Shown: positions 18,401 through 28,398, counted from the stretch's first letter. The stretch: 64,000 bases of DNA from Oceanihabitans sp. IOP_32 (GCF_009498295.1 NZ_CP040813.1:1097001-1161000); one strand, 5' to 3'. Notes: generated from the letters alone by a model not told the origin. A program made the numbers and translations.

Positions 18401-21400
18401 TTGATGTGGACACCTGTAAAGGCATCTCTATTTGATAGTAATTTTCGGTTAAATCGTTTCCAATACGAATAAAACCGACGATGTCATTATTATTTAAAAC
18501 TCGAGAAGACTCCCCCGATTCGGCGTGCATAAACATTCTTAAACGTTTGTATTGACGCATATCAATACTAATATTTTTATATACGGCTTTCGAGTCTTGG
18601 GCTTCTAAATTACACACATTTGCTACCAGAGATTGTTCGTTTTGTCTAACCACTGTGTTATTATTATACAACTCTTCGGGTTCTATTCCTGGAGGTCTTT
18701 GGTAACTGCTTTCGTTTTCTAAAGTTCCAATTACTCCAACAGAGAAATCGGTTTGGGGATCGCTTGGTGTTGGGTCGTTTTTATCTAGGGGTCTGGTATA
18801 ACGCGTCCAATCACTTCGTACTAAATCTAAGCTTCCAAAACGAAATACGGTATTCTCGGTAAATTCTTTAAGATAGACCCGCGCAAATCTTATAGACCTT
18901 AAATCGTTTATTCCGCCTACCGATTTTACGTGACTGCCCTGAACAGGGATTCTAAATTGATACCAACGTACATTTTTAGAATCGCCATTGGGTAATAATC
19001 GAGGCCTTACTTTAATGTCTTTTAAAAATTCTCTAATCGGATTTGTGCTGGGTAAATTATTTAAATCGGATTCCGATTCGGGTAAATTTTGACGGGTTAT
19101 AGCTAATTCGTATTCAAAATAACTATTAATGGTATTCATGGTATTATCCCGATTAATATCTTCTGTGTCTGGCTGTGTATTACCTGCTCTAACGGTATCA
19201 GAAAATGTATCGGGCGTATTACCTTCCACACCATTGTATTTTTTGTAACGTTCAAAAATATCGCCTTCAGCATCTAAAAAATACTTGTAATTATCGTTAG
19301 CAGGATCATCTAAAGCTGCAAAAGCTGGAAACTTATTTTTTTCGTCCGCATCGCTTAAGCCATCGTAACCCACATCTTGAAGCACTCTGTCTTGGCCTGT
19401 GGTATCGAAAGCATACACTAAAGATTGATTTGCTGGCGTTTGTCCCCAAGAAGTCTCTGTGGTAAAGGCGTTATTTGAGGAGTCTGGCAGTCCGTTTTCA
19501 TATTGCTTTCTACCATCTGGCAACACATCTTCAGATATATTACCTAAATTAAATACCAGTTTTCCTCCCGGATTTGCAGCGTTTTCTTGAAAAGGATCTT
19601 GCAACCAAAACTCAATATATTCTACATTGGCCTCCTCAAAATCTGTTGATGTTATGGCGCGCGTAATGCCCGCCCAATTTTGCTGCGGATTTGGTAAGAC
19701 ATTACCATTTGCCGCTGGATTAAAGTTATAAGGCCCTCTTTCTGAAGGATAATAAGCCAGATCTAGAGTATATAGCACTGCATTTTGCCCCTGTACTAAA
19801 TCGCGTTCTGGGAATAATTCGTTAATAAAAACACGGCTTGTAAACAAACTTGAAACATCATCGTCTGAAATCCCTGCTGGTCGTCTGTTACTGTAAAAAA
19901 TGGGATCGATAGTATACCAATTTAACAAGGCCCGCTGGTAACCGTTTTGTAGGTTTAATGCACTATTTGGATCTGTAACACTGGTATATCCCAAATTAGT
20001 GTCAAACGGTGTACTCGACAAATACCAAGATTGTTGTGACTTCAGGTCAATACTACCCTGCGAGCCTTCAAAGTCGTCTATATACGATGTCGCTTCACCT
20101 CTTAGACTGGTCCCTTTGGGCGCGCCAGGAGCTAAATATGCAAACTCACCACGTATAGATATATTAGACTCGACATCGGTATCTATATTGGGCAATTTAT
20201 TTACTAAGCGTGTTAAAAATGGTACTTCAACAGAATAATTACCATTAAAACCAAAAATGGTATTATTAATGGGTTCTGAGCCGTAATTGGCTTTTTGAGT
20301 TATTGGTCGTTCGTTTAGATTTAAAAGCGTTCCGCCTAAAACAAAGTTATCATTAAATTTATGTTCTACATTTATACCCGTAAATCGTTTGGTTTGCTGG
20401 CCAAACACCGCATTATTTTCTGAAGATACATTTATTGGTGTGTTGGATGCTTTTAAGGCTTCATCTAAAATCTCTACCCTTGCCGAGGCGTAATTCACTA
20501 CATAGTCCACACCTTCTACCAAAACACGCCCACCAGCTGTTACGGTAACAGAACCTCGAGCAGCACCAAATGGTATGGGAATACCACCGCCACCAACCGA
20601 TTTATAACGGCCTTTTAATTTGAATTTATTTTTTTCTCCAACTTCTAAAGCTGCTTTTTTGGTGCTTTTATACAATGCAGTGTAAACATACTTGGCTTGG
20701 TTTTCGTTATACGAGGTTTCAATCTCATAATTTTCTGAAGGACTAAGCGCTAGTTTGTTAAAGAGATATTCTCCAAAAGGCTCTACACTCGGAAAAATTA
20801 TTTTTCCTGTTTCTGGTAACACGGTTATATTGGGCACAAAATCGAAAAAACCATCACCTTTGGACTGAGGATCGTTATTAAAGTTTAATTTATCGAGATT
20901 AAAAACTCTTAATAACGGAGTTTCATTGAGCGGATCTTCATTTGGGCCAGGTGCTGGAAATGCTGTAGATCCTACAGGTGTGATGAAATTTAATGGTGAA
21001 GCTTCATTATAAAAAATATTCAGTTTAAAATCGTCTTGACTTAAATTATAAGCGCCGGTATCGTAAATGTTTTTCATCATCAACTTCCAAATGGGTTGAT
21101 TAACATCTGTTATACTACTTTTTAACAATTTTAAAACCAGGTTCTTATTGGTCACTCTTGTTATCTCACCAGCGGCGTTGGTTTCTACATCGGTAGCTTC
21201 AACCCCATCATTAGCAAACTCACCAACTTGATACACTTGTCCTCCTATGGTAAACTGAAACGCCACGGCTAAAATCTCGTCGTTATTTAAACGCTGATTT
21301 AACGAAATATACCCCAAATCTTTATTTAAATGGTATTCTTGTCCGCCAATAAGTTTTCTGGCATTTTCTAATTTGGCATAATCTAAACCCTCATTAACAT

Positions 21401-22646
21401 TAGCTGCTAAAATACCCGATTGCACGGTAGCCACATCTCTAACAGCTTCGGTAAGCAAGCTAGTTGAGCCAATGGCCGTCGGATCAAAATTGTTATTACC
21501 ATTATCTGGAATGGCTCCTAACGACGCATTTACAAAACCTGGTGGTGGTGTTTGCAAGCCAATAACATTGGTTTCTCCCAAGTCTTGAAAAGCCACAATA
21601 TTTCGAACATTATCTGTTCTGTTACCTCGGTTAGTTACCCAAACTTCCAAACGTGTAATTTGTAATCCTTTATTGTTTATATACGGATAGGTTTTTAAGG
21701 CGGCATCGTAAGTCTCTCTAAAATACTGCGCTAAAAAGTAGTGTCTATTTTCGTCGTAATCTCTAATAAACAAATCGAATTCCTCAAGTGTTCCACCACC
21801 TTGAGCCACAACGGTATTGGCTTGAGATTTTTGTTCAGAAAACACTCCAGTAACTGTCGTTTTACCAAACTGTAATTGGGCTTTTACACCAAACAAACTT
21901 TGTGCCCCAGTAATTAGCGAACTGTTTAAAGGCATACTTACGTTACCCACTTCTATTTTCTGAATAATATCGTCTTCTGTAGGTGTGTATTCTAATTTAA
22001 TAATATCTTGAAAATCGTAACTCGCTTGGGTATCATAATTTGCGGTTACCTGAAGTCGCGTACCCACTTTACCCAACAGGCTTAAGCTAATGCGCTGATC
22101 AAAATCGAAGGTAAAATTACTTTTATTTTTGGGTGAGAAAGCAGGGTTGTCTTGTTTTGAAAATAAAACACCCAAATCCATCTCGACAGACCCTTGAGGA
22201 ATAACTTGAATGGTATCACTACCAAAAATTGAAGTAAAGAAATCGGACTTTACATAAAACTCTGGGATTAAATTTTTCTGGCCCTCTTTAGCCCCTTGTT
22301 TTTTACCATCGAAAGCATCAATTTTTTCTTTATAGTAGGCTTTTAAATTTTCTTTTGCCACCAAATCAAAATACTCCTTTGGTGTTAATATAACAGGATA
22401 ATTCACGTTGTAATCTCCTATTTTTTCAGTGTAGATATAACGATTGGTTACGGGATCGAAGGTGTATTTAGACTCGATACTACTAGGGTTTGGAGTTTTA
22501 ATTTTACCCATACTAAACCCAGATATTATGGAGTCTTGCATGGGTTGTTGAGACCAAAGGGAAACCGATAATAGAGCTGCACTAACTAAAAAAAAGTAAT
22601 GTCTAATTAATTTATAAGAATTTGGGGAAGTTTTATTCAAAATCAA
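15432..22646 (-). CDS. sprA: SprA, outer-membrane translocon of the type IX secretion system
   Basis: 2404 residues, the giant size typical of SprA/Sov. There is a signal peptide (about 15-34, ending LWSQQ), then thousands of residues of beta-strand-rich sequence. It has typical SprA phrases such as GRYKSVGGGG, and a C-terminal barrel ending in an alternating aromatic strand (SGLTLRYNFGN). SprA forms the 36-strand pore through which proteins with type IX C-terminal signals leave the cell, and is required for gliding in motile flavobacteria. The frame follows the ruvA stop with no gap. The only initiator before the signal peptide is TTG (22644-22646), with a second TTG two codons on; the first ATG comes after the signal peptide. 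So a TTG start is likely. Confidence 0.96.
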   Translation of the reverse strand: MILNKTSPNSYKLIRHYFFLVSAALLSVSLWSQQPMQDSIISGFSMGKIKTPNPSSIESKYTFDPVTNRYIYTEKIGDYNVNYPVILTPKEYFDLVAKENLKAYYKEKIDAFDGKKQGAKEGQKNLIPEFYVKSDFFTSIFGSDTIQVIPQGSVEMDLGVLFSKQDNPAFSPKNKSNFTFDFDQRISLSLLGKVGTRLQVTANYDTQASYDFQDIIKLEYTPTEDDIIQKIEVGNVSMPLNSSLITGAQSLFGVKAQLQFGKTTVTGVFSEQKSQANTVVAQGGGTLEEFDLFIRDYDENRHYFLAQYFRETYDAALKTYPYINNKGLQITRLEVWVTNRGNRTDNVRNIVAFQDLGETNVIGLQTPPPGFVNASLGAIPDNGNNNFDPTAIGSTSLLTEAVRDVATVQSGILAANVNEGLDYAKLENARKLIGGQEYHLNKDLGYISLNQRLNNDEILAVAFQFTIGGQVYQVGEFANDGVEATDVETNAAGEITRVTNKNLVLKLLKSSITDVNQPIWKLMMKNIYDTGAYNLSQDDFKLNIFYNEASPLNFITPVGSTAFPAPGPNEDPLNETPLLRVFNLDKLNFNNDPQSKGDGFFDFVPNITVLPETGKIIFPSVEPFGEYLFNKLALSPSENYEIETSYNENQAKYVYTALYKSTKKAALEVGEKNKFKLKGRYKSVGGGGIPIPFGAARGSVTVTAGGRVLVEGVDYVVNYASARVEILDEALKASNTPINVSSENNAVFGQQTKRFTGINVEHKFNDNFVLGGTLLNLNERPITQKANYGSEPINNTIFGFNGNYSVEVPFLTRLVNKLPNIDTDVESNISIRGEFAYLAPGAPKGTSLRGEATSYIDDFEGSQGSIDLKSQQSWYLSSTPFDTNLGYTSVTDPNSALNLQNGYQRALLNWYTIDPIFYSNRRPAGISDDDVSSLFTSRVFINELFPERDLVQGQNAVLYTLDLAYYPSERGPYNFNPAANGNVLPNPQQNWAGITRAITSTDFEEANVEYIEFWLQDPFQENAANPGGKLVFNLGNISEDVLPDGRKQYENGLPDSSNNAFTTETSWGQTPANQSLVYAFDTTGQDRVLQDVGYDGLSDADEKNKFPAFAALDDPANDNYKYFLDAEGDIFERYKKYNGVEGNTPDTFSDTVRAGNTQPDTEDINRDNTMNTINSYFEYELAITRQNLPESESDLNNLPSTNPIREFLKDIKVRPRLLPNGDSKNVRWYQFRIPVQGSHVKSVGGINDLRSIRFARVYLKEFTENTVFRFGSLDLVRSDWTRYTRPLDKNDPTPSDPQTDFSVGVIGTLENESSYQRPPGIEPEELYNNNTVVRQNEQSLVANVCNLEAQDSKAVYKNISIDMRQYKRLRMFMHAESGESSRVLNNNDIVGFIRIGNDLTENYYQIEMPLQVSTSTTREGLWPEENHINLPIDVLGQIKSVGISNGTLTNLDPTFYDVINGQAVPISGDQYSNYVAGQHRIAIKGNPNFGDIRTLMIGLKNATNRDDVCAEVWFNELRLSDLDNEGGWAAVLGVDSNIADFANISATGRQSTSGFGTIDQGPSQRSLEDVQQYDFVTNVNLGQLLPKKWGIQLPFNYGQSEELITPKFDQFYKDLTLDSRLEAANSKAERDVIKEQSEDYTRRQSINFIGVRKERSADAKPRIYDVENLTLNYSYNKVEHRDFEIENSVNKTLRVGANYAYNFNPLTVEPFKKNDSLFTGRYWKLLKDFNLNLLPTSFALNTDINRQFNKLKFRDIDLGGGNIGIEELYRRNYTFDFQYTINYNLTKALSLNFTAANNNIVRNYFKDNIVNGEQDPSLDVWDGFLDFGDPNRQNQDLGITYELPLHKIPTLSFLKSTYQYAGNFQWQKGSDLYGEVLGGEVNTIQNANTHNINSTLDMNRFYKYIGLEKKRVRNVRTRAPQGTNQNTKPEQTQNKSGKNVLDFGVDILTSVKRIQFNYSENNGTHLPGYTQTPGFIGTLKPTLGYTFGSQSNIRDLAARRGWLTVYPEFNQQYTETHTKQFDISANLEPINDLKIDLVGNRTYYKNYNENYRVDPNTLEYQSLTPNTFGNFNISTVLIKTAFSKSDETTSNAFNDFRANRKIIADRLAQKFYGTSSYARDADGYPLGFGKNNQSVLLPAFLAAYSGQDASKVKTSAFRNIPIPNWDLKYTGFMKMDWFKKRFKRFSLTHGYRSTYTINQFSTNLNLNLNAGANEAPVPGLDYASQPSEALDQSGNFKNETLFSNINLTELFSPLIRIDFEMKNSVKILAEIKKDRLLSLSFDNNLMTEIQGNEYIFGLGYRIKDVRIRSQLAGPRKRIVSDLNMKADVSVRENKTIIRYLDLENNQVTSGQTIWGLKYSADYAFSNNLTAIFYFDYTFSEYAISTAFPQTTIRSGLTLRYNFGN

Positions 22647-23228
22647 TTATAAATTTTTTAATGCTTGTTTTATAATGGTTTCAACATTAGCGTCGGGTTC
22701 TGCCTTTAAAATTTTCTCAACCACGCGCTCCGCTTGTTTCTTCACAAATCCAAGAACCTCTAGAGCAGATAACGCTTCGTCTTTATTTGTATTGTCTTTT
22801 GAAACGGAAACCTCGTCTATGTCGTAAATCTTTAAAATCTTGTCCTTTAATTCTATAATAACACGTTGCGCCGTTTTTGCTCCAATACCTTTTATGGACT
22901 GAATTAAGGCGACATCACCCACAGCTATACCTTCTCGAACCTGTTTTGGCGTTAACGACGATAACATGGTACGCGCTATACTGGTACCAATGCCACTAAC
23001 AGAAATTAGCAATCTAAAAATTTCGCGTTCGGCTAAAGATGAAAACCCATAAAGTGTATGTGCATCTTCTTTAACTTGAAGATGGGTGTACAATTTTAAA
23101 AGTTCGCCTTCTGGAATTTGAGAATAGGTATGTAAGGAAATATTTAGCATATACCCTACACCGTTGCAATCGATAACAACATGTGTTGGGTTTTTTTCTG
23201 TGAGCTTTCCTTGAATATGTGTAATCAT
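22647..23228 (-). CDS. ruvA: Holliday junction branch migration protein RuvA
   Basis: 193 residues from the ATG at 23228 (MITHIQGKLTEK), which matches the family N-terminus. An upstream GTG would add seven atypical residues. The N-terminal OB fold is followed by helix-hairpin-helix motifs (SGIGTSIARTMLS near 80 and IKGIGAKTAQRVI near 115) and the C-terminal RuvB-binding domain (about 146-193). RuvA binds four-way DNA junctions and recruits RuvB for branch migration. Its stop codon directly abuts the sprA start, implying cotranscription. Confidence 0.96.
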   Translation of the reverse strand: MITHIQGKLTEKNPTHVVIDCNGVGYMLNISLHTYSQIPEGELLKLYTHLQVKEDAHTLYGFSSLAEREIFRLLISVSGIGTSIARTMLSSLTPKQVREGIAVGDVALIQSIKGIGAKTAQRVIIELKDKILKIYDIDEVSVSKDNTNKDEALSALEVLGFVKKQAERVVEKILKAEPDANVETIIKQALKNL

Positions 23229-23331
23229 ATTTCTTTTTTCGTTAATCACTCAAATGTAATAAATTTATCGACATTTAAGACTAACCATGATATCGAATAT
23301 TAAGGCTTAAAATTAATTATTACAGGTTTTT

Positions 23332-25611
23332 TTACAGTTCTTTATTCTCCTTATGCTGTGCATCAATGACTGCAATCGCTGTCATGTTTACAATCTCGTC
23401 GACATTGGCTCCTAACTGTAAAATATGTACGGGCTTTCGCATACCCATCATTATGGGACCTATAGATTGCGAATCGTTCAATTCCTTGAGTAGTTTATAG
23501 GTAATATTTGCCGAATCTAAGTTTGGAAAAACAAGAGCATTTACTTTACTCCCTATTAATTTAGAAAACGGAAACTTCTCGCGAAGCATTTCTTCATTTA
23601 GAGCAAAATCTGTTTGCAATTCACCATCTACAATCATATCAGGATAATGACGATGCAAATAAGCTACTGCCTCTCGAACTTTTGATGCATTTATATGGCC
23701 CGAAGATCCAAAGTTAGAATACGATGTCATGGCCATAGCGGGTTTCATACCAAACATTTTAATGATTTGCGAGGTCATTTGTGCAATTTTAACCAAATCT
23801 TTGGCGCTTGGATCGATATTAATAGAGGTATCGCTTAGAAAAAGCGGCCCTCTTTTAGTCATCATCACATTTGTGGTTGCAATTTTTGTCGCCCCTTTTG
23901 CTAAACCAATAAGCTCTAACATGGGTTTTACTACCGTTGGATAATTTCTTGAATACCCAGAGATTAAGGCGTCGGCATCACCTTCATTAACCATCATGGC
24001 TGCAAAATAGTTGCGTTCCCTCATTAATTTCTGTGCAGAATAATAGGTTATTCCACGGCGCTTACGGCGCTCCCAATACACCTCGGCATACTTATTTTTA
24101 CGCTCGGTTTCTTCATCAGATTTGGGGTCTATAATAGAGACATCAGCATTAAACTCTATCTCTTCCATTAATTGTTGAATAACATCTTTTCTACCCAGCA
24201 ATATCGGATGAGCGATACCTTCTTCATAAGCTATTTGGGCCGCTTTTAGGACGGATAATTGATCTGCTTCTGCAAAAACCACACGTTTGGGGTCTAGTTT
24301 TGCTCTATTTATTAACAATCTAATCAACTTATTATCAGAGCCCATACGCTCTAACAAAGCATCCCGGTACTTGTCCCAATCGGTTATAGGTTCTTGTGCC
24401 ACACCGCTTTCCATCGCAGCTTTTGCCACTGCTGGTGGTACTTCGGCAATTAAACGCGGATCGAAAGGTTTGGGAATAATATAATCTTTACCAAAGGTTA
24501 AATGTTTTTCGCTATAAGCAATATTTACTTGTTCTGGCACAGGCTCTTTTGCCAAACCAGCTAAGGCCTTAACAGCTGCCATTTTCATGGCTTCATTAAT
24601 TTTTGTGGCCCGCACATCTAAAGCACCGCGGAAAATAAATGGAAACCCAAGCACATTATTTACCTGATTAGGGTGGTCGCTACGTCCAGTTGCCATGATG
24701 ATGTCTTTTCGTGTTGCTAAGGCTATATTGTATTTAATTTCTGGATGCGGATTGGCCATAGCAAACACAATTGGATTTTTTGCCATACTTAAAAGCATTT
24801 CTGGCGTGACAATATCTGGCTGTGATAACCCAATAAAGACATCGGCATTCTTCATGGCCTCTTCTAAGGTATCTATTGCCTTATGTGTTGCAAATTCGGC
24901 TTTTTCTTTTGTAAGATCTGTTCTGCTATCTCTTATAACGCCTTTACTATCTAACATGACCATATTTTCACGTTTTGCCCCAAAGGCTTGATAAAGTCGA
25001 GAACAAGAAATCGCTGCTGCTCCTGCGCCGCTTATTACAATATTGGCATCTTCAATTTTCTTTCCGGCGAGCTCTAAGGCATTAATTAAAGCCGCCGCAG
25101 ATATTATGGCAGTACCATGCTGATCGTCGTGCATCACAGGGATATCCAACTCTTCTTTTAAGCGACGCTCTATTTCAAAAGCTTCTGGCGCTTTAATATC
25201 CTCTAAATTAATACCACCAAAAGTGGGTGCGATATTTTTTACAGTTTGTATAAATTCTTCAACATTTTCAGTATTCACCTCAATATCAAACACATTAATA
25301 TCTGCGAAAATTTTAAACAGCAAGCCTTTTCCTTCCATAACGGGCTTGGAGGCTTCGGGGCCAATATTACCAAGACCTAAAACGGCTGTTCCGTTAGAAA
25401 TCACAGCAACTAAATTGCCTTTGGCCGTGTATTTATAAGCCAAGTTTTTATCTTTTTCAATCTCTAAGCAAGGTGCTGCAACACCAGGCGAATAGGCTAA
25501 AGATAAATCTCTTTGACTGGCATATTTTTTTGTTGGAATAACTTCTATTTTTCCGGGTGTTGGTTTTGCGTGGTATAAAAGGGCTTCTATTCGTTTTCTT
25601 TCTTCGCTCAT
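23332..25611 (-). CDS. maeB: NADP-dependent malic enzyme, MaeB type with phosphotransacetylase-like domain
   Basis: 759 residues, two fused domains. The malic enzyme half (1-430) has the start KYTAKGNLVAVISNGTAVLG, the NAD(P) fold VISGAGAAAISCSRL and FGGINLEDIKAPEAF around the metal and malate site. The C-terminal half (about 430-759) resembles phosphate acetyltransferase and usually has a regulatory, acetyl-CoA-sensing role. The enzyme decarboxylates malate to pyruvate and yields NADPH in the cytoplasm. It stands between queG and ruvA on the same strand with gaps of 161 and 103 bases. Confidence 0.95.
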   Translation of the reverse strand: MSEERKRIEALLYHAKPTPGKIEVIPTKKYASQRDLSLAYSPGVAAPCLEIEKDKNLAYKYTAKGNLVAVISNGTAVLGLGNIGPEASKPVMEGKGLLFKIFADINVFDIEVNTENVEEFIQTVKNIAPTFGGINLEDIKAPEAFEIERRLKEELDIPVMHDDQHGTAIISAAALINALELAGKKIEDANIVISGAGAAAISCSRLYQAFGAKRENMVMLDSKGVIRDSRTDLTKEKAEFATHKAIDTLEEAMKNADVFIGLSQPDIVTPEMLLSMAKNPIVFAMANPHPEIKYNIALATRKDIIMATGRSDHPNQVNNVLGFPFIFRGALDVRATKINEAMKMAAVKALAGLAKEPVPEQVNIAYSEKHLTFGKDYIIPKPFDPRLIAEVPPAVAKAAMESGVAQEPITDWDKYRDALLERMGSDNKLIRLLINRAKLDPKRVVFAEADQLSVLKAAQIAYEEGIAHPILLGRKDVIQQLMEEIEFNADVSIIDPKSDEETERKNKYAEVYWERRKRRGITYYSAQKLMRERNYFAAMMVNEGDADALISGYSRNYPTVVKPMLELIGLAKGATKIATTNVMMTKRGPLFLSDTSINIDPSAKDLVKIAQMTSQIIKMFGMKPAMAMTSYSNFGSSGHINASKVREAVAYLHRHYPDMIVDGELQTDFALNEEMLREKFPFSKLIGSKVNALVFPNLDSANITYKLLKELNDSQSIGPIMMGMRKPVHILQLGANVDEIVNMTAIAVIDAQHKENKEL

Positions 25612-25772
25612 TGGAGTTAAATTTAGGTGCTCGTTGTGCTCTAAACTCTAGTGTAAGTTAAAGAAAAGCACATTTGGTTTTGCGTGCATAATATTAATAA
25701 CCATCTGTTAAGACACACTTAAAAGACTGTTTATTTTCAACTCACAAATATAACAATCCTAAAACGAAACAA

Positions 25773-26699
25773 CTACTCTTTTAAAAAATTGATATTTCTT
25801 TTTAGTCCAGAATACTTTGTGCGTTTTACCGGAGATTTTTTAAATATTTTTTTGAAGGTATCCTCTGTAATCTCTTCCCAGTCTTTTTTTGTCATTGAAA
25901 GTAATTCCGGATGCGAATTGAATAAAGGTTCGTTATGTGTTTTTGAAAAACGGTTCCAGGGGCAGACATCTTGACACACGTCGCAACCAAACATCCAGTC
26001 GTCCATTTTACCTTTAAACTCCGATGGAATATTTTCTTTTAACTCAATTGTGAGATACGAAATACATTTACTACCATCCACAACAAAGGGCTCGGTTATA
26101 GCCTGTGTTGGGCAAGCATCAATACAAGCCGTACAGCTGCCGCAATGATTGGTTGTAGGCAAATCGTAATCCAACTCTAAATCGATAATAAGCTCGGCTA
26201 TAAAATAAAAAGACCCGACACGTTGCGTTAATAAATTGCTGTGTTTCCCAATCCAACCCAAACCCGATTTTGCTGCCCAGGCCTTATCTAAAACGGGAGC
26301 AGAATCGACAAAGGCCCTTCCCTCAACCTCGCCTATTTCTTCCTGAATAAAACTTAAAAGTGCTTTAAGCTTGTCTTTAATAACAAAGTGATAGTCTGTA
26401 CCATAAGCGTATTTAGACAGCTTATAACTGTCTTTAGTTTGTTGTTCTACCGGATAGTAGTTTAGCAGTAAAGACACTACAGATTTTGAGCCTTCAACCA
26501 ATTTTGTAGGATCTAAACGCTTATCAAAATGATTTTCCATGTACTGCATTTCTCCGTTCATGTTCTTGTTTAACCAAGCCTCTAAACGCGGTGCCTCCTC
26601 TTCTAAAAATGCAGCTTTACTTATGCCACAAGACAAAAACCCAAGCCGTTTAGCTTCGGTTTTAATCAGTTTTGTATAATTGGATTTAGAGGATATCAC
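25773..26699 (-). CDS. queG: Epoxyqueuosine reductase
   Basis: 308 residues. The cobalamin-binding N-terminal part includes [20 protein letters not shown] near 134-154. Two [4Fe-4S] clusters are marked by [12 protein letters not shown] and [12 protein letters not shown]. QueG carries out the last step of queuosine synthesis on tRNA, reducing epoxyqueuosine using vitamin B12. The C-terminus ends shortly after the ferredoxin-like part; the HEAT-like extension seen in longer homologues is reduced, as is common in Bacteroidota. It is the first gene of the leftward row. Confidence 0.95.
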   Translation of the reverse strand: MISSKSNYTKLIKTEAKRLGFLSCGISKAAFLEEEAPRLEAWLNKNMNGEMQYMENHFDKRLDPTKLVEGSKSVVSLLLNYYPVEQQTKDSYKLSKYAYGTDYHFVIKDKLKALLSFIQEEIGEVEGRAFVDSAPVLDKAWAAKSGLGWIGKHSNLLTQRVGSFYFIAELIIDLELDYDLPTTNHCGSCTACIDACPTQAITEPFVVDGSKCISYLTIELKENIPSEFKGKMDDWMFGCDVCQDVCPWNRFSKTHNEPLFNSHPELLSMTKKDWEEITEDTFKKIFKKSPVKRTKYSGLKRNINFLKE

Positions 26700-26815
26700 A
26701 GGGTATAAAAGTACTGCTTTAGAGCTAGAAAAATAAATTTAAGCGATAAATAACCATAGTCCATGTTAAAGAATACAGGATTTCTATGTTTTGCAACACC
26801 TATAAACATAATAAC

Positions 26816-27069
26816 ACCAAATAAACCATGTCATGTTGCCTATAATTCGTTTACTCACATTTTTCTATTTTATAAATAGGTGTTCATGATGTGCCTCGCA
26901 GTTCTTTTTCGTCGAAAATTTCAATATTAAACCATAACTTTGGCTAAGCTTTGATTTTAGCTCACGCCCATATTATAGTAAAATAACGAGTTCGTGAACC
27001 TTCGATTTCTATCTCAGCTGAACAAAAACAATTGAAATTAACCATACGCCATTTCAAAATTAAATTGGT
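26816..27069. repeat. ~255-bp dispersed element, long copy A
   Basis: It begins ACCAAATAAACCATG and ends CATTTCAAAATTAAATTGG plus T. Its ends are imperfect inverted repeats (ACCAAATAAA against ACCAATTTAA). It aligns almost base for base with copy B at 28399-28657, apart from a divergent stretch of about 35 bases in the middle. It has no coding frame of note. It looks like a non-autonomous mobile or REP-like element. Both copies have the same orientation. Confidence 0.8.
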
Positions 27070-27120
27070 GTCGATCTTTAAAACGTTCTAAAAAGTGGTT
27101 TTAACTCTGTTTAACAAAAA

Positions 27121-27152
27121 AAGACTGCCTTTTCAGACAGCCTCTTTTTTGT
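27121..27152 (-). terminator. Terminator after the OmpA-like lipoprotein gene
   Basis: Read leftwards, GGCTGTC pairs with GGCAGTC's partner through five standard and two G-U pairs and is followed by TTTTTTT. The wobble pairs work only on the minus strand, which fixes its direction. Confidence 0.8.
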
Positions 27153-27174
27153 AATAATAACATTTAGTAAGCAA

Positions 27175-27867
27175 TTAATTGCTGGCCTCTTTTTTAGCTT
27201 GTTCAATCATTTTCTCATTAGGCAAAATCGCTATATTAACTCGTCTGTTTTTTGCTCGCCCCTCTACCGTATTATTATCGTACTTCGGTTGCTCTTCACC
27301 AAACCAATTTGTGGTTAATCGACCAGAGCTAATGCCATTATTTTTTAAATAATTAGTTACAGAGTAGGCTCTATTTTTAGAAAGTGTCATGTTATAATCT
27401 GCATTTCCAGTACTATCGGTATGCCCTACAATCAAAATATTAGTGTCTGGATATTCCCTAAAAACACTTATTAATTTATTTAGTGTTTGTTGAGAAGCTG
27501 CGTTAATATTATATTTATTTGTCGCAAAATAAACTCCACTGGTTTCATCGAAAGTCACCACAATACCATCATCTACACGCTCCACCTCGGCTCCTGGGAT
27601 TTCTTGCTCTATTTTTTCGGCTTGTTTGTCCATTTTATTGCCTATAAGTACGCCTGCGGTACCACCAACAACTCCGCCAATTACAGCACCTAGCTCGCCA
27701 TTACCACCTTTACCAACATTATTTCCAATAATAGCTCCTAAAACGGCACCTCCAGCGGCACCTATAACACCACCTTTTTGTTTATTATTTGCATTTTGTA
27801 CGGCCTTACAATTTACTAATCCGATAGATAGTAAGCCAGTTAATAATAAAATTTGAATTCTTTTCAT
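27175..27867 (-). CDS. OmpA-family lipoprotein with glycine-zipper domain
   Basis: 230 residues. The lipoprotein signal ends at Cys20 (LVNC). A glycine-zipper segment (about 32-78, GGVIGAAGGAVLGAIIG) could insert in or lie along a membrane. It is followed by a short helix and the OmpA C-terminal peptidoglycan-binding domain (about 110-220) with GHTDSTGNADYN and GRAKNRRVNI. The architecture resembles YiaD. It should tether the outer membrane to peptidoglycan. A lipocalin lipoprotein gene lies 35 bases upstream on the same strand, and the pair is enclosed by two direct repeats. Confidence 0.92.
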   Translation of the reverse strand: MKRIQILLLTGLLSIGLVNCKAVQNANNKQKGGVIGAAGGAVLGAIIGNNVGKGGNGELGAVIGGVVGGTAGVLIGNKMDKQAEKIEQEIPGAEVERVDDGIVVTFDETSGVYFATNKYNINAASQQTLNKLISVFREYPDTNILIVGHTDSTGNADYNMTLSKNRAYSVTNYLKNNGISSGRLTTNWFGEEQPKYDNNTVEGRAKNRRVNIAILPNEKMIEQAKKEASN

Positions 27868-27902
27868 TTGTATAAAATTTTTTATTTGTTAAAAACGAAT
27901 AC

Positions 27903-28373
27903 TTATTGCTTTGTAAAATTCATAGTAATTACAAAAGGCGTGCCATTTAAACTAACGGTTTGCTGCCATTGCATGGCAACATCAGAAAGCGCCGCTAATT
28001 TAAACCGAAACCCTTGATTGGTTTCAGACTTCCCTTTTGGATTAGTTGGTTTTAGTAGGAAATCGTATAACCCCGTGCTTTCGTCGATTTCTTGAATGGT
28101 GAAAATGAAATGTCGCACCTCATCGCTACAGCTTCCATTTGTTAAGGTGTAAGTCCCCGTGCTATTATTGGGTATAAATTGCCATTTACTGTATTCAAAA
28201 CAAGCTTTTGAGGCATCATTTAGCAAAGTTACATTATAGGTTCCTGCTTGACTGTAATCTATTGAACTTAAAACCCAATTTCCTTTAATTACTTTTTTTG
28301 ATTCTTTTACGGTTTTTGAAACCCCGCAGGACATTAAACTCACTGTAAATAAAAATAAAATGATTCGTTTCAT
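27903..28373 (-). CDS. Lipocalin-like lipoprotein
   Basis: 156 residues from ATG 28373. The signal MKRIILFLFTVSLMSC gives lipid-modified Cys16. The body starts with a lipocalin-like GNWVLSSIDY strand and has several antiparallel strands ending in FVITMNFTKQ, in line with the bacterial lipocalin-like families. A frame reaching 28412 exists, but its first 13 residues come from the end of repeat copy B, so I reject that start. It is likely cotranscribed with the OmpA-like gene. The ligand is unknown. Confidence 0.8.
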   Translation of the reverse strand: MKRIILFLFTVSLMSCGVSKTVKESKKVIKGNWVLSSIDYSQAGTYNVTLLNDASKACFEYSKWQFIPNNSTGTYTLTNGSCSDEVRHFIFTIQEIDESTGLYDFLLKPTNPKGKSETNQGFRFKLAALSDVAMQWQQTVSLNGTPFVITMNFTKQ

Positions 28374-28398
28374 GCTTTTTAATACTTTATTGGTTAAT

